A stretch of 64,000 nt of DNA from UBA8914 sp034002905 (GCA_034002905.1 JAVEZQ010000003.1:62001-126000); one strand, 5' to 3'; shown: positions 1-8,433, numbered from the stretch's first letter. Notes: generated by a model from the letters alone, not told the origin. Program-made: numbers and translations.

Positions 1-1053
1 TATGGCGAATTACGGGAGGCTGTCCAAGACCGGCTCAAACGTCTATGCCCCCCCTCTGCCGATTTGCTTAACCCTCGCAGCCTTGTCCTGTGTGCACTTC
101 CGCAAACAAAGGCTGGCGTTGTGGCATATCTCAGTGCGGTCGCAAGTGGCCACGCCGTCTTGCTCTTGGATGCAAATCTGCCGCGACTTGACCTTTTTCT
201 CTCAGCCTATGATCCAGATTGGGTGCTGCTCTCTTCGGCCCTTCATCCCGGCGCAGTATACACGCTTGAAGACTGGCCAGAAGAAGGCATTTTTTTGTGG
301 CGAAAAACCACTTCGTCTGAAGCAATGCCACACCGAGATCTCTTTCTCCTTCTTCGTCCACCGGGCCCACCGGAACAAATCAAAACCGTTCGTTTGTCTT
401 ATGATAATGTTGCGGCGAACCTTGCCGCCTCGCTAGGGACTCTGCCCATTACCAAAGGAACGCGGGCACTCATTCAAATGCCGTTGAGCTACTCTTTCAG
501 CCTATCTATTTTGCATATGGCGCTTAGCGTTGGCGGATGCGTCGTCTTAACAGAAAAAGATATCAAGGACCGCGCGCTCTGGACCCTGATCCAAAGGCGG
601 GACGTCGATTTATTTGCTGGTGTGCCTTTCCATTATGAGTATATCGCCAAGGCGTGTATCGATAATCTGCGCGTACCGCGTCTCAAGATTTTCCTGCAAG
701 CGGGCGGGCGCATGCCCGTCGAACGCACGCAGGAATTGCTGCGCCAGTTTCAGGCTCGCAGTGCAAGCCTCTTCCTCCTTTATGGACAAACCGAGGCCGC
801 ACCACGTATCGCGATCTTGCCCGCACATCTTTATCCTGAAAAACTCAACACCGTCGGGCAAGTGGTCACGGGAGGCAGGATCGACATTGCAGAAGGAGGA
901 CGCCTCATCTATCGGGGACCTAACGTGATGATGGGCTATGCCGAAAAGCGGAGTGATATTGCCCTTGGCAATTCCATGGACGGCGTACTGGATACTGGCG
1001 ATAGAGGAGGACTGGACAAACAAGGCTTTGTCTTTATCGAGGGAAAAGGGTAA
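1..1053 (+). CDS. ANL-superfamily (AMP-binding) acyl ligase homologue, 5' truncated, probably degenerate
   Basis: The frame is open from base 1, so the start lies outside the window; 350 residues are visible. An A5-type motif YGQTE (near base 780) and an A7-type TGDRG (near base 992) identify the AMP-binding fold, as in LuxE-like or fatty-acid CoA ligases. Two features argue against a normal enzyme. The phosphate-binding loop, usually TSGSTGxPK before VRLS, reads PPGPPEQIK here. The protein stops about 16 residues after TGD, so the C-terminal lid domain with the catalytic lysine is missing. The stop at 1051-1053 lies 10 bases before the LuxC-type gene, whose Shine-Dalgarno (GGGAAAAGGG) sits inside this gene's last codons, implying one operon. 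The family assignment is fairly safe. Loss of adenylation activity is inference, and a structural or acyl-carrier-binding role is possible. Confidence 0.7.
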   Translation, partial: YGELREAVQDRLKRLCPPSADLLNPRSLVLCALPQTKAGVVAYLSAVASGHAVLLLDANLPRLDLFLSAYDPDWVLLSSALHPGAVYTLEDWPEEGIFLWRKTTSSEAMPHRDLFLLLRPPGPPEQIKTVRLSYDNVAANLAASLGTLPITKGTRALIQMPLSYSFSLSILHMALSVGGCVVLTEKDIKDRALWTLIQRRDVDLFAGVPFHYEYIAKACIDNLRVPRLKIFLQAGGRMPVERTQELLRQFQARSASLFLLYGQTEAAPRIAILPAHLYPEKLNTVGQVVTGGRIDIAEGGRLIYRGPNVMMGYAEKRSDIALGNSMDGVLDTGDRGGLDKQGFVFIEGKG

Positions 1054-1063
1054 AAAAACATCC

Positions 1064-2293
1064 ATGGATGAACTCAGACGCCTTTTTCCTGTGAAAGGCC
1101 CGCTGTCGCTTCAAGAGCTTCAAGCGGCTGTGGCCACATTGCCATTGGTGAAGACCTTGCCGATACCCGAGGCGATTGAAGCCATGTCTCGCCTTTCTTC
1201 CCAGCTGATGAATGACACACGCACGCGCCCTTACCCCGAACTTCAGGCGTTAGGCTTTTGGCTCAGAGCCAAGCACATCACACAGCTGGTCGCTGACTAT
1301 CTGCCTACACCCATAGCAAGCCTTCGTGTGCCACGGGGTGTTGTCTTCCAGATTCCCCCGCATAATGTCGATATCCTGTTTGCCTATAATGCCCTCCTTT
1401 CCTTCCTGTGCGGCAACATCACGCTCGTGAGGCTCTGGACGGACCTCACGCAAGCGCAGTCCCTTTTTCTTGAACTTTTAAACGAAACGTTCAGCCAAGA
1501 ACTGGCCGCTCGCCTGATCTTTATCAGCGCACCCCGTAATGACGCGGTAACAAACGCCCTTTCTTCGTTATGCGATGCCCGCATGCTTTGGGGTGGCGAT
1601 GAAACAACGGAAAAACTCCGCACCCTTCCCTTGCCACCCACGGCCATCGAGACGCGTTTTGTCGACCGGTTTTCTTCGGCGTTAATCAAAGCCGCCGCCT
1701 ATCTAAACGCCTCACGCGAAGAACAGGACAAAGTGATCCATGCCTTTGCACGAGACATTTTTAGCTTTTCCCAAATGGCCTGCACCTCGCCGCGCCAGCT
1801 TTTTTGGTGTGGGACAAAAGAAGACACCGAGCGAGCCCGCGCAAACTTTTACCCTCGTCTCGCCGCGCACGCGAAAAGCTCCTTCAGCCCTCTCGATATG
1901 GGCGACGCCACAGCCAAGCTCAATGCGGATTTTCTTGCGCAACATGATCTTGACCTTGCGGCAAGGCAAAGTTTTGAAGATTATCTCACGGTTCTGACCC
2001 TTGTCGAAAACGCCTGTCTTGGTGCGTTCAAAGATGTCTCTTTCGGTCATGGCTTGCTGTTTGATAGTCACATCGCCTCAACACTAGACATCGCATGCCA
2101 CAGCGCACGCAAAGACCAAACACTGACGCATTGGGGCTTTTCTCCCGAAGAAATAACCGCGTTGGCACGATCGCTTTCTTCGCACGGCTATGTTCGTTAT
2201 ATTCCTGTTGGCAAAAGCCTCACCTATGATCCTATCTGGGACGGGCAAAACCTCTTTGACATCCTCACAAAGCTTATAAGGGTTCACGCATGA
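1064..2293 (+). CDS. LuxC-type acyl-CoA reductase
   Basis: The 409-aa protein fits LuxC-family (PF05893-like) long-chain acyl-CoA reductases, NAD(P)H-dependent aldehyde-dehydrogenase-fold enzymes that reduce an acyl thioester to an aldehyde. The nucleotide-binding half contains VVFQIPPHNVDILF followed by a hydrophobic stretch and GNITLVRLW. The likely nucleophile is Cys240 in FSQMACTSPR, the position used by LuxC. ATG 1064 is chosen because the frame upstream overlaps the ligase gene and lacks a ribosome site, whereas GGGAAAAGGG lies 13 bases before this ATG. The gene ends in an ATGA overlap with the acyltransferase gene. In luminous bacteria LuxC partners with LuxE and LuxD. No lux luciferase genes are visible, so a role in modifying a surface glycan or lipid is more likely here. 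Substrate is unknown. Confidence 0.75.
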   Translation: MDELRRLFPVKGPLSLQELQAAVATLPLVKTLPIPEAIEAMSRLSSQLMNDTRTRPYPELQALGFWLRAKHITQLVADYLPTPIASLRVPRGVVFQIPPHNVDILFAYNALLSFLCGNITLVRLWTDLTQAQSLFLELLNETFSQELAARLIFISAPRNDAVTNALSSLCDARMLWGGDETTEKLRTLPLPPTAIETRFVDRFSSALIKAAAYLNASREEQDKVIHAFARDIFSFSQMACTSPRQLFWCGTKEDTERARANFYPRLAAHAKSSFSPLDMGDATAKLNADFLAQHDLDLAARQSFEDYLTVLTLVENACLGAFKDVSFGHGLLFDSHIASTLDIACHSARKDQTLTHWGFSPEEITALARSLSSHGYVRYIPVGKSLTYDPIWDGQNLFDILTKLIRVHA

Positions 2294-2922
2294 CCTCTCT
2301 CATCCTTCTCGGCGCAGGCGGTTTCGGGCTTGAACTTCTTGCCTATGCACAGGATTGCAAAAAGGCGGGCAGTCTTTCTTGTTCGATCAAGGGTTTTTTG
2401 GACGATAGCAAACCAGTTGGCACTCTACACGGCGGCGCACCCATTTTGGGGCCGACAGACAGCGAACTGGACAAAGAGGCCATCTATATGGTCGCTCTAG
2501 GCATGCCTGCGGCGCGAAAGGCCCTTGCGGACAAGGTCACAACAAAGGGAGGCAAACTCCTCTCGCTTATCCATCCTTCCGCCTATACGGCTTCCACAGC
2601 GCAGATTGGCGATGGGTCGATCTTGACCCCCTTTTCCTTTGCAGGGCCGGAATGTGTGATTGCCGAAAATGTCCTGCTCAACCTTTACGCTAGCGTGGCG
2701 CATGAAAGCCATGTTGGCGCGCACTCTGTCCTTTCGCCCTATGCGGGAACGCAGGCACGCGCCAAACTCGCTAACTCCGTTTTCTGTGGGGCCCACACAG
2801 CCATCACCTACGGCGTCAAGGTCGGCACCGGAGCAAAAATCGCTGCCGGATCGATCGTCTACTCAGACCTCGCCGACGGAGCCGAAGCCTTTGGCAATCC
2901 AGCACGCATGCGGACCTCATAA
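2290..2922 (+). CDS. NeuD/PglD-type sugar O- or N-acyltransferase (left-handed beta-helix)
   Basis: The 210-aa protein starts with a Rossmann-like motif (LILLGAGGFG) and continues into isoleucine-patch hexapeptide repeats (for example QIGDGSILTPFSF and GVKVGTGAKIAAGSIV). This two-domain layout is that of sialic-acid O-acetyltransferase NeuD and the bacillosamine acetyltransferase PglD. The catalytic histidine candidate is in SVAHESHVG, close to the PglD pattern. Start ATG 2290 overlaps the preceding stop by four bases, so translation is coupled to the LuxC-type gene. The acyl donor could be acetyl-CoA or a longer acyl group. With the neighbours it suggests modification of a surface sugar. This is the last gene before the dcw control region. 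Confidence 0.75.
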   Translation: MTSLILLGAGGFGLELLAYAQDCKKAGSLSCSIKGFLDDSKPVGTLHGGAPILGPTDSELDKEAIYMVALGMPAARKALADKVTTKGGKLLSLIHPSAYTASTAQIGDGSILTPFSFAGPECVIAENVLLNLYASVAHESHVGAHSVLSPYAGTQARAKLANSVFCGAHTAITYGVKVGTGAKIAAGSIVYSDLADGAEAFGNPARMRTS

Positions 2923-2946
2923 AGCCCCTTCCCTCCCTAAAAACAT

Positions 2947-2985
2947 GAACATATAAAGAACAAATCGGATGTTCTATTTATGTTC
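2947..2985. promoter_or_regulatory. Paired inverted LexA-type boxes upstream of mraZ
   Basis: GAAC-N7-GAAC occurs exactly at 2947-2961 and GTTC-N7-GTTC exactly at 2971-2985. The two halves form an inverted repeat with 16-base arms (14 of 16 pairs) around a 7-base centre. GTTC-N7-GTTC is the known LexA operator of alphaproteobacteria. The pair lies 24 bases after the acyltransferase stop and about 200 bases before mraZ. It could instead be a hairpin terminator for the upstream operon, but no T-run follows. Confidence 0.45.
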
Positions 2986-3080
2986 TTATTGTGATTACTG
3001 ATCTCACCTTGTCGCTCGACTTGGGAAAGGTGGGTTGGTAACCATTTTTTCCCTGAATTAACAGAAATTTATTACATATT

Positions 3081-3125
3081 CCCTTGCGCTCCCATGCCTT
3101 CCCATGATATCCCATAGTATCCCAT
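3081..3125. promoter_or_regulatory. MraZ operator: five direct repeats, 10-bp period
   Basis: CCCAT begins at 3091, 3101, 3111 and 3121, and a degenerate CCCTT begins at 3081. On the other strand this reads TGGGA separated by five-base spacers. MraZ is known to bind TGGGN direct repeats with five-base spacers upstream of its own gene in Escherichia coli. The array ends about 60 bases before the mraZ start, where autorepression is expected. Confidence 0.8.
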
Positions 3126-3185
3126 GCGTTGTTTTTGTTCGGCGATGCAACATGTGTTCCAACTCTTTGTTTTTTCGAGGACTTA

Positions 3186-3680
3186 ATGGCCGTATTCCTC
3201 TCAACCTTTGTCAACAAGATTGACAAAAAGGGACGGGTCTCGGTTCCGGCGTCATTTCGCGCCGCACTCGGAGGAGGTATGGGTGGTGATTCGTCAGGGA
3301 TCGTAATTTTTAAATCTCTGCAATATGAAGCGCTTGATGGCTGCTCCATCGCGCATCTTGAGTTGCTCAGTGAAAGTCTGGAAAAGCTCGACCTCCCCCC
3401 CGAAACGCTTGAGCTTATTGAAACCACAATTTTCGGCGGGTCTGTTCAGGTTCCGTTTGATGGCGAAGGCCGCGTAATCCTGCCCGCGCACTTGACACAA
3501 GCTGTGGGCATCGAAAACGAAATTGCCTTCGTCGGTCGCCGCAAGACCTTTCAGCTCTGGAATCCGGCCAAGCTCGCTGCGCATGACAAGTCGGCCCGTA
3601 CAGCGGCGCGTGCGAAAGATATTTCACTCAGCAAAATTATCGCGGCGGCTTCCATGAAGATCGAAGGGAGTGCGGCATGA
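3186..3680 (+). CDS. mraZ: Transcriptional regulator MraZ
   Basis: This 164-aa protein heads the division and cell-wall cluster. It has two AbrB-like SpoVT-type halves: the first around FVNKIDKKGRVSVPASFR (near residues 7-24) and the second around VPFDGEGRVILPAHL (near residues 92-106). Each carries the family GRVxxP/LP signature. MraZ forms a ring that binds tandem repeats before its own gene and represses dcw transcription. The array at 3081-3125 fits that. Start ATG 3186 is chosen because it matches the family N-terminus and follows GAGGA with a four-base spacing; a frame extension upstream would run through the operator array. It overlaps rsmH by four bases. Confidence 0.93.
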   Translation: MAVFLSTFVNKIDKKGRVSVPASFRAALGGGMGGDSSGIVIFKSLQYEALDGCSIAHLELLSESLEKLDLPPETLELIETTIFGGSVQVPFDGEGRVILPAHLTQAVGIENEIAFVGRRKTFQLWNPAKLAAHDKSARTAARAKDISLSKIIAAASMKIEGSAA

Positions 3681-4636
3681 GCGAACAGCAAGCCCATCGC
3701 CCTGTTATGCTACGCGAAGTGATCGAAGCCCTCGCCCCTCAACGCGGCGGCATCTATATCGACGGCACCTTTGGCCGTGGCGGCTACACACGTGCGATCC
3801 TCGAAGCGGGCGCGGACGAAGTCATCGGCATTGATCGCGATCCGCAAGCCATCGAAGCCGGTCAAGCGCTAGTTGCCCATTTTGCACCGCGTCTACGTCT
3901 TGTCCACGGTGCGTTTGGGAATATGGAGCAAATTACCGCTACGCAAGGCGTCAACAAAGTTGACGGCATTGCGCTTGATCTTGGCGTTTCTTCGCCACAG
4001 CTCAATGAAGCAGAGCGCGGCTTTTCCTTTCAAAAGGATGGCCCCCTCGACATGCGTATGAGCAAGGACGGCCAAACAGCGGCCGAGATCGTCAACACCT
4101 ATGACGAAAAGGAACTGGCAGATATTCTCTATACGTTCGGGGACGAGCGCTTTTCGCGGCGCATCGCACGGCATATTGTCGAAATGCGTGCCAAGGCTCC
4201 TTTGACCCGTACAACCGAACTTGCCAACCTGATCCGAAGCGTCCTGCCCCGTTCACGTGACGGAATTGATCCGGCAACGCGTTCGTTTCAAGCTTTGCGT
4301 ATCGCCGTGAATGACGAGATGGGCGAGTTAAAGCGTGGCATTGCCGCCGCCGAAATTCTTCTCAAGCCACAGGGTCGCCTTGTTATCGTTTCCTTCCATT
4401 CGTTAGAAGATCGCTGTGTCAAAGAATTTTTGCGCGCCCGCAGCGGTGAAGCCCCGCAAAGCTCGCGACATCTGCCCGCTAACGACAGCTCGGCCCAACC
4501 GACCTTTGATATCATCACCCGCAAGCCGCTCGGCCCCAGCGAGGAGGAAACGCTAGCGAATCCTCGGGCACGCTCAGCGAAACTACGCGTTGCTGAAAGA
4601 ACAACTGCCCCCTGCCCCACGGAGACCGCCGCATGA
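3677..4636 (+). CDS. rsmH: 16S rRNA (cytosine-1402-N4)-methyltransferase RsmH
   Basis: The 319-aa protein is a SAM-dependent methyltransferase acting on C1402 of 16S rRNA in the decoding centre. Family hallmarks are HRPVMLREVIEAL at the N-terminus, the SAM-binding GTFGRGGYTR, GIALDLGVSSPQL, the FSFQKDGPLDMRM block, and FHSLEDRCVKEF near the C-terminus. Length and order are normal. The start overlaps mraZ (ATGA) and the end overlaps ftsL (ATGA), so it is translated within the dcw operon. Confidence 0.96.
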   Translation: MSEQQAHRPVMLREVIEALAPQRGGIYIDGTFGRGGYTRAILEAGADEVIGIDRDPQAIEAGQALVAHFAPRLRLVHGAFGNMEQITATQGVNKVDGIALDLGVSSPQLNEAERGFSFQKDGPLDMRMSKDGQTAAEIVNTYDEKELADILYTFGDERFSRRIARHIVEMRAKAPLTRTTELANLIRSVLPRSRDGIDPATRSFQALRIAVNDEMGELKRGIAAAEILLKPQGRLVIVSFHSLEDRCVKEFLRARSGEAPQSSRHLPANDSSAQPTFDIITRKPLGPSEEETLANPRARSAKLRVAERTTAPCPTETAA

Positions 4637-5142
4637 CCCGCGCTTTGCTTTCTGCTATCTGGCTCTCATTGACAATCGTGGTAAGCCTTGGCTTGTACCA
4701 TACAAGCTATCGCGTGGAAGATTTGAGCAAACGCCTCAAAACGCTAAACGCACACATCCAGAACGAGCAACAAAGCATCCACGTCTTACGCGCCGAATGG
4801 GTCTATCTGTCCAATCCTGCACGGATTGAAAAGGCCGCACGCAAGCATCTGGACCTTCAACCAACCACACCTGACCAAATTGCGAAACTTAACAAGATAT
4901 CGGCGCTGATCCCATCCCGTGGCGAAGCAGCCACACGTTTGGCTATCGCAGAACGAAACCAAGCCCTTTCTCGCAGACACGCTGCTGCACATACACCCAA
5001 AATTGCCGCATCAGAAAACGACAGGCTCAACACCCGTTTACTCTTCCACCGCGAGGCGACTGCGCAGCAGGATATAGAGTCCTCGACGGCCATCTGGTCC
5101 GGTAATGAACTAGCCCTTGCCAGCCCGAGTCCGACCAGATGA
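4633..5142 (+). CDS. ftsL: Cell division protein FtsL
   Basis: The 169-aa protein has one membrane segment at residues 3-24 (LLSAIWLSLTIVVSLGLY) followed by a heptad-like periplasmic region with LSKRLKTLN and IHVLRAEWVYLSNPARIEKAARK, the classic FtsL pattern. FtsL forms the FtsQLB division complex that activates FtsWI at the septum. The coiled-coil part is followed by a long polar tail of about 90 residues, longer than the E. coli protein (121 aa) but like other alphaproteobacterial FtsL. It sits between rsmH and ftsI with four-base overlaps on both sides. The assignment rests on position plus topology, since sequence conservation in this family is weak. Confidence 0.85.
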   Translation: MTRALLSAIWLSLTIVVSLGLYHTSYRVEDLSKRLKTLNAHIQNEQQSIHVLRAEWVYLSNPARIEKAARKHLDLQPTTPDQIAKLNKISALIPSRGEAATRLAIAERNQALSRRHAAAHTPKIAASENDRLNTRLLFHREATAQQDIESSTAIWSGNELALASPSPTR

Positions 5143-6992
5143 GATCATGGCGTCCCAAAAAACGCCGCAACTATTCATCAAAACAACCCGCCATACCCGG
5201 ATTGTTCAGTAGCGATGGCGCGCCCCCCACCGGGCTGCGCAAAACGCCCCGAAAAACAACATCTCCCGGCGAGCATGCTCTTGAACGCGCACGTCCCCGC
5301 CTTGGCATCCTTCTGATATGTTTTGCTTTAATCTTCATGGTCATATCCGGCCGTGTGACCTTCCTAACCCTCAAACAGGAAACACAAGAGGGAACGCAAC
5401 TCCACGCGCTGTCAGCGGCATCCCAGATCACCGCGCGCGCTGACATAACAGATCGTAATGGCACAGTTTTAGCAACGTCATTGCCGACCATGATGCTCAT
5501 GGCCAATGCCAAAAATATTCTCGATCCCATCGAAGCAGCTGGAAAACTCCGCGAAATTCTACCCCATCTAAACGCTCAGAAACTAGCCAAGGCCCTTGAA
5601 CGCACCAAGCACTATCTGGTTATTCAACGACACCTTACGCCCAAACAATACTATGCCATCAACACAATGGGCATCGCAGGACTCGAATTCGTGCCCGACG
5701 AGAGCCGTATATATCCATCGGGAAATATTACCTCTCACCTTCTGGGTTATACGGACGTTGATAATAACGGCATTGCAGGTATTGAAAAGGCGAAGGACGA
5801 GTATCTCAAAACAGCGGGCAAACCTCTTATCTCTTCCATTGATTTGCGCTTGCAAACTATTCTGCATCGCGAGCTTTCGGATGCGATTAAGACGTTCAAA
5901 GCCATTGGTGCCGCAGGCGTGATCATGGATGCTCAGACGGGAGAAGTTCTTTCAATGGTCTCCCTGCCCGATTTTAATCCCCAAGACGCAGGCAGCGCCC
6001 CAAGCGATTCCAAGTTCAATCGTGCAACTTTGGGCGTCTATGAAATGGGATCAACCTTTAAGAGTTTTAACACGGCCATGGCTTTGGATCGCTGTGGCAT
6101 TAAGGCGGCCCAGAAGTTTGATACAACACAGTCCATTTCCATAGGTGGGCGAACCATCCGAGACTTTCATCGAACAGACCATTGGATGAATGTGGCAGAA
6201 ATCTATATGGAGTCTTCCAACATCGGTTCAGCCCGCATGGCTGAAATTTGCGGACGAGAAACCCAACGAAGCTTTCTCTCCTCGCTAGGTCTAATGGACA
6301 AAATGCAAATCGAGTTACCAGAGGTTGGAGCTCCCATTATCCCTCCCCTCAAACGCTGGGGTGATACAACTGTGATGACGGTTGCCTATGGCCATGGTAT
6401 CGCCGTGAATGCCGTCCAAATGACCGCCGCTACGGCTGCACTCGTTAACGGCGGCTATCGTGTCCAACCGACTTTGCTCAAAAAATCCGAATCGTCCGAA
6501 AAAGAACAAGGGCCAACCGACCGCATCATCTCGGAAAAAACATCAGAACAAATGCGGGCTTTAATGCGAATCGTTGTCAAATACGGAACGGCCAAAAAAG
6601 CGGATGTCCCCGGCTATCTTGTTGGCGGCAAAACAGGAACGGCGGACAAGCTGAATGGGAATCACTATAACGAAAATGCGCGAATCTCCTCATTTCTAGG
6701 GGTTTTCCCCATCAACGCGCCGCGCTATGTTGTGCTAGCTTTGTTAGACGATCCCAAAGGCAATGCCAGCACCTATGGCTTTGCCACGGGTGGCTGGACA
6801 GCGGCGCCGGTTGTGAAAAAAGTCATCAGCCAAATTGGCCCCCTGCTCAATCTCTCGCCATTCGAGCCTGAGGTGATCGAGGCAACAGAGCACCGCCTGC
6901 TGCGACCTTTGGGTGCGAGCACGCTAAGTAGTTTGAACATTAATAACGAAACGGATGACTATGCGGCTGTCGAGTCTAATAGCGCCCGCTGA
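5139..6992 (+). CDS. ftsI: Peptidoglycan transpeptidase FtsI (PBP3)
   Basis: The 617-aa class B penicillin-binding protein cross-links septal peptidoglycan. A basic cytoplasmic tail of about 50 residues precedes a single membrane anchor (LGILLICFALIFMVISG). The PBP dimer domain follows, with RADITDRNG at its start. In the transpeptidase domain the catalytic serine is Ser305 in GSTFK, the second motif is SSN in ESSNIG, and the third is KTGT in GGKTGTADK. The frame overlaps ftsL by four bases and the murE start by about 30. The N-terminal tail is rather long and rich in Lys, Arg and Pro, as is common in alphaproteobacteria. Confidence 0.95.
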   Translation: MRSWRPKKRRNYSSKQPAIPGLFSSDGAPPTGLRKTPRKTTSPGEHALERARPRLGILLICFALIFMVISGRVTFLTLKQETQEGTQLHALSAASQITARADITDRNGTVLATSLPTMMLMANAKNILDPIEAAGKLREILPHLNAQKLAKALERTKHYLVIQRHLTPKQYYAINTMGIAGLEFVPDESRIYPSGNITSHLLGYTDVDNNGIAGIEKAKDEYLKTAGKPLISSIDLRLQTILHRELSDAIKTFKAIGAAGVIMDAQTGEVLSMVSLPDFNPQDAGSAPSDSKFNRATLGVYEMGSTFKSFNTAMALDRCGIKAAQKFDTTQSISIGGRTIRDFHRTDHWMNVAEIYMESSNIGSARMAEICGRETQRSFLSSLGLMDKMQIELPEVGAPIIPPLKRWGDTTVMTVAYGHGIAVNAVQMTAATAALVNGGYRVQPTLLKKSESSEKEQGPTDRIISEKTSEQMRALMRIVVKYGTAKKADVPGYLVGGKTGTADKLNGNHYNENARISSFLGVFPINAPRYVVLALLDDPKGNASTYGFATGGWTAAPVVKKVISQIGPLLNLSPFEPEVIEATEHRLLRPLGASTLSSLNINNETDDYAAVESNSAR

Positions 6993-8433
6993 TGGAGCGG
7001 TTTTTTTCGGGGACGACAAGCAGATCGTCGGGATCAGCGCGGATTCACGCCAGATCGAACAGGGCTATGTCTTTATCGCTGTGCCCGGCTTTAAGCTTGA
7101 TGGAACCTCTTTTATCAAAGAAGCCATCGAGAACGGCGCTGTTGCCGTGATCGCGGAAGAAGGTATTGAGGCCGCTTCCCTGCCTTCGCATGTAACCTTG
7201 ATCACCGTGCCGGACGTACGCGCGGCTCTTTCGATAGCGGCCAGCCGTTATTATCCACGCCAACCTCAAACCATCGCGACCGTGACGGGGACAAGCGGAA
7301 AAACATCAACGGTCCATTTTACACGTCAGCTCTGGCAGATGGCGGGACATAAATCCGTGAGCATCGGCACACTGGGCCTCGTAACGAAAGAAGGGGCTTC
7401 TTACGGCTCGCTGACAACACCCGACCCAATAACACTTCATAAATTGATCGATAGTCAGGCTTCGCACAATGTTACGCACCTTGCCATGGAAGCTTCCAGC
7501 CACGGCATTGAGTTACACAGGCTGGATCATGTGCGCACAAGCTACGCCGCCTTTACCAACCTGTCACGCGACCATCTGGATTACCACAAAACGATGGAAA
7601 GCTATTTTGCCGCCAAGCTTCGCCTCTTCACGTCGATCTTGCGCAGCGATGGTGTTGCGATCATCAATGCGGATATTCCTGAATATGACTCGCTCCTTGG
7701 AGTCTGCACCTCGCGAAATCTTAAATATTTGACCTATGGCAAACAAGGCAAGGATGTCCGTTTACTTTCGTCGTCGCCGATAGCAGGCGGCCAAACGATG
7801 CAGTTTGAAGCGCTGGGGACGAAATATGATATCGTCCTTCCTATCGTAGGCTCTTTCCAGATTGACAACAGCCTGTGTGCGCTGACGATTGCCCTTGCAA
7901 GTGGCGAACCCGTCGACGCAACAGTCGAAAACATGACGAAGCTCACGGGTGTACCGGGCCGTTTGGAATATATTGGCACAAGCGAACGCGGCGGCACAGT
8001 TTATGTCGATTATGCGCATAAGCCTTCTGCGCTGGAAAACGTACTTTCCGCACTACGGGATCATGTCCGCGCAACGAACGGCAAGCTGCATGTTGTCTTT
8101 GGCTGTGGTGGTGACCGAGACAAAGGCAAGCGTCCGCTTATGGGAAAAATCGCACAAAATATGGCCGATTATGTCATCGTGACGGACGACAATCCACGAA
8201 GCGAAGTGCCCGCAGCTATTCGTAAAGAAATTTTAGGGGGCTGCGCAACGGATTCATCACTCAAGGAAATCGGCGACCGCGCAACCGCGATCCAGCAAGG
8301 GATAGAGGCTCTGAGCGACAACGATGTTTTGGTGATCGCCGGAAAGGGTCACGAAGAAGGCCAAATTGTGGGGGACAAGGTCCTTCCTTTCAACGATGCG
8401 CAGGAGGCGCGGAAAGTATTGGGCATAGGATGA
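6961..8433 (+). CDS. murE: UDP-MurNAc-L-Ala-D-Glu:meso-DAP ligase MurE
   Basis: This 490-aa ATP-dependent ligase adds the third stem residue to the cytoplasmic peptidoglycan precursor. The P-loop reads TGTSGKTST, and the amino-acid-selecting motif is DNPR (in TDDNPRSEV), which is typical of meso-diaminopimelate enzymes. AGKGHEEGQ lies near the C-terminus. The start is within ftsI: ATG 6961 fits the family start (MRLSSLIAPADG), while ATG 6955 two codons earlier is equally possible. It overlaps murF by four bases. DapL further down the same strand would help supply the substrate. Confidence 0.95.
   Translation: MRLSSLIAPADGAVFFGDDKQIVGISADSRQIEQGYVFIAVPGFKLDGTSFIKEAIENGAVAVIAEEGIEAASLPSHVTLITVPDVRAALSIAASRYYPRQPQTIATVTGTSGKTSTVHFTRQLWQMAGHKSVSIGTLGLVTKEGASYGSLTTPDPITLHKLIDSQASHNVTHLAMEASSHGIELHRLDHVRTSYAAFTNLSRDHLDYHKTMESYFAAKLRLFTSILRSDGVAIINADIPEYDSLLGVCTSRNLKYLTYGKQGKDVRLLSSSPIAGGQTMQFEALGTKYDIVLPIVGSFQIDNSLCALTIALASGEPVDATVENMTKLTGVPGRLEYIGTSERGGTVYVDYAHKPSALENVLSALRDHVRATNGKLHVVFGCGGDRDKGKRPLMGKIAQNMADYVIVTDDNPRSEVPAAIRKEILGGCATDSSLKEIGDRATAIQQGIEALSDNDVLVIAGKGHEEGQIVGDKVLPFNDAQEARKVLGIG

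Noticed and set aside
1041..1047. G GGA AAA heptamer resembling a -1 frameshift site at the end of the ligase homologue
   Set aside because: A -1 shift does not enter the LuxC frame, which lies in the +1 frame, and the sequence is better explained as the Shine-Dalgarno of the next gene.
3081..3125. Regular short repeats that could be taken for a CRISPR array
   Set aside because: The period is 10 bases with a 5-base repeat; this is an operator array, far too short for repeat-spacer units.
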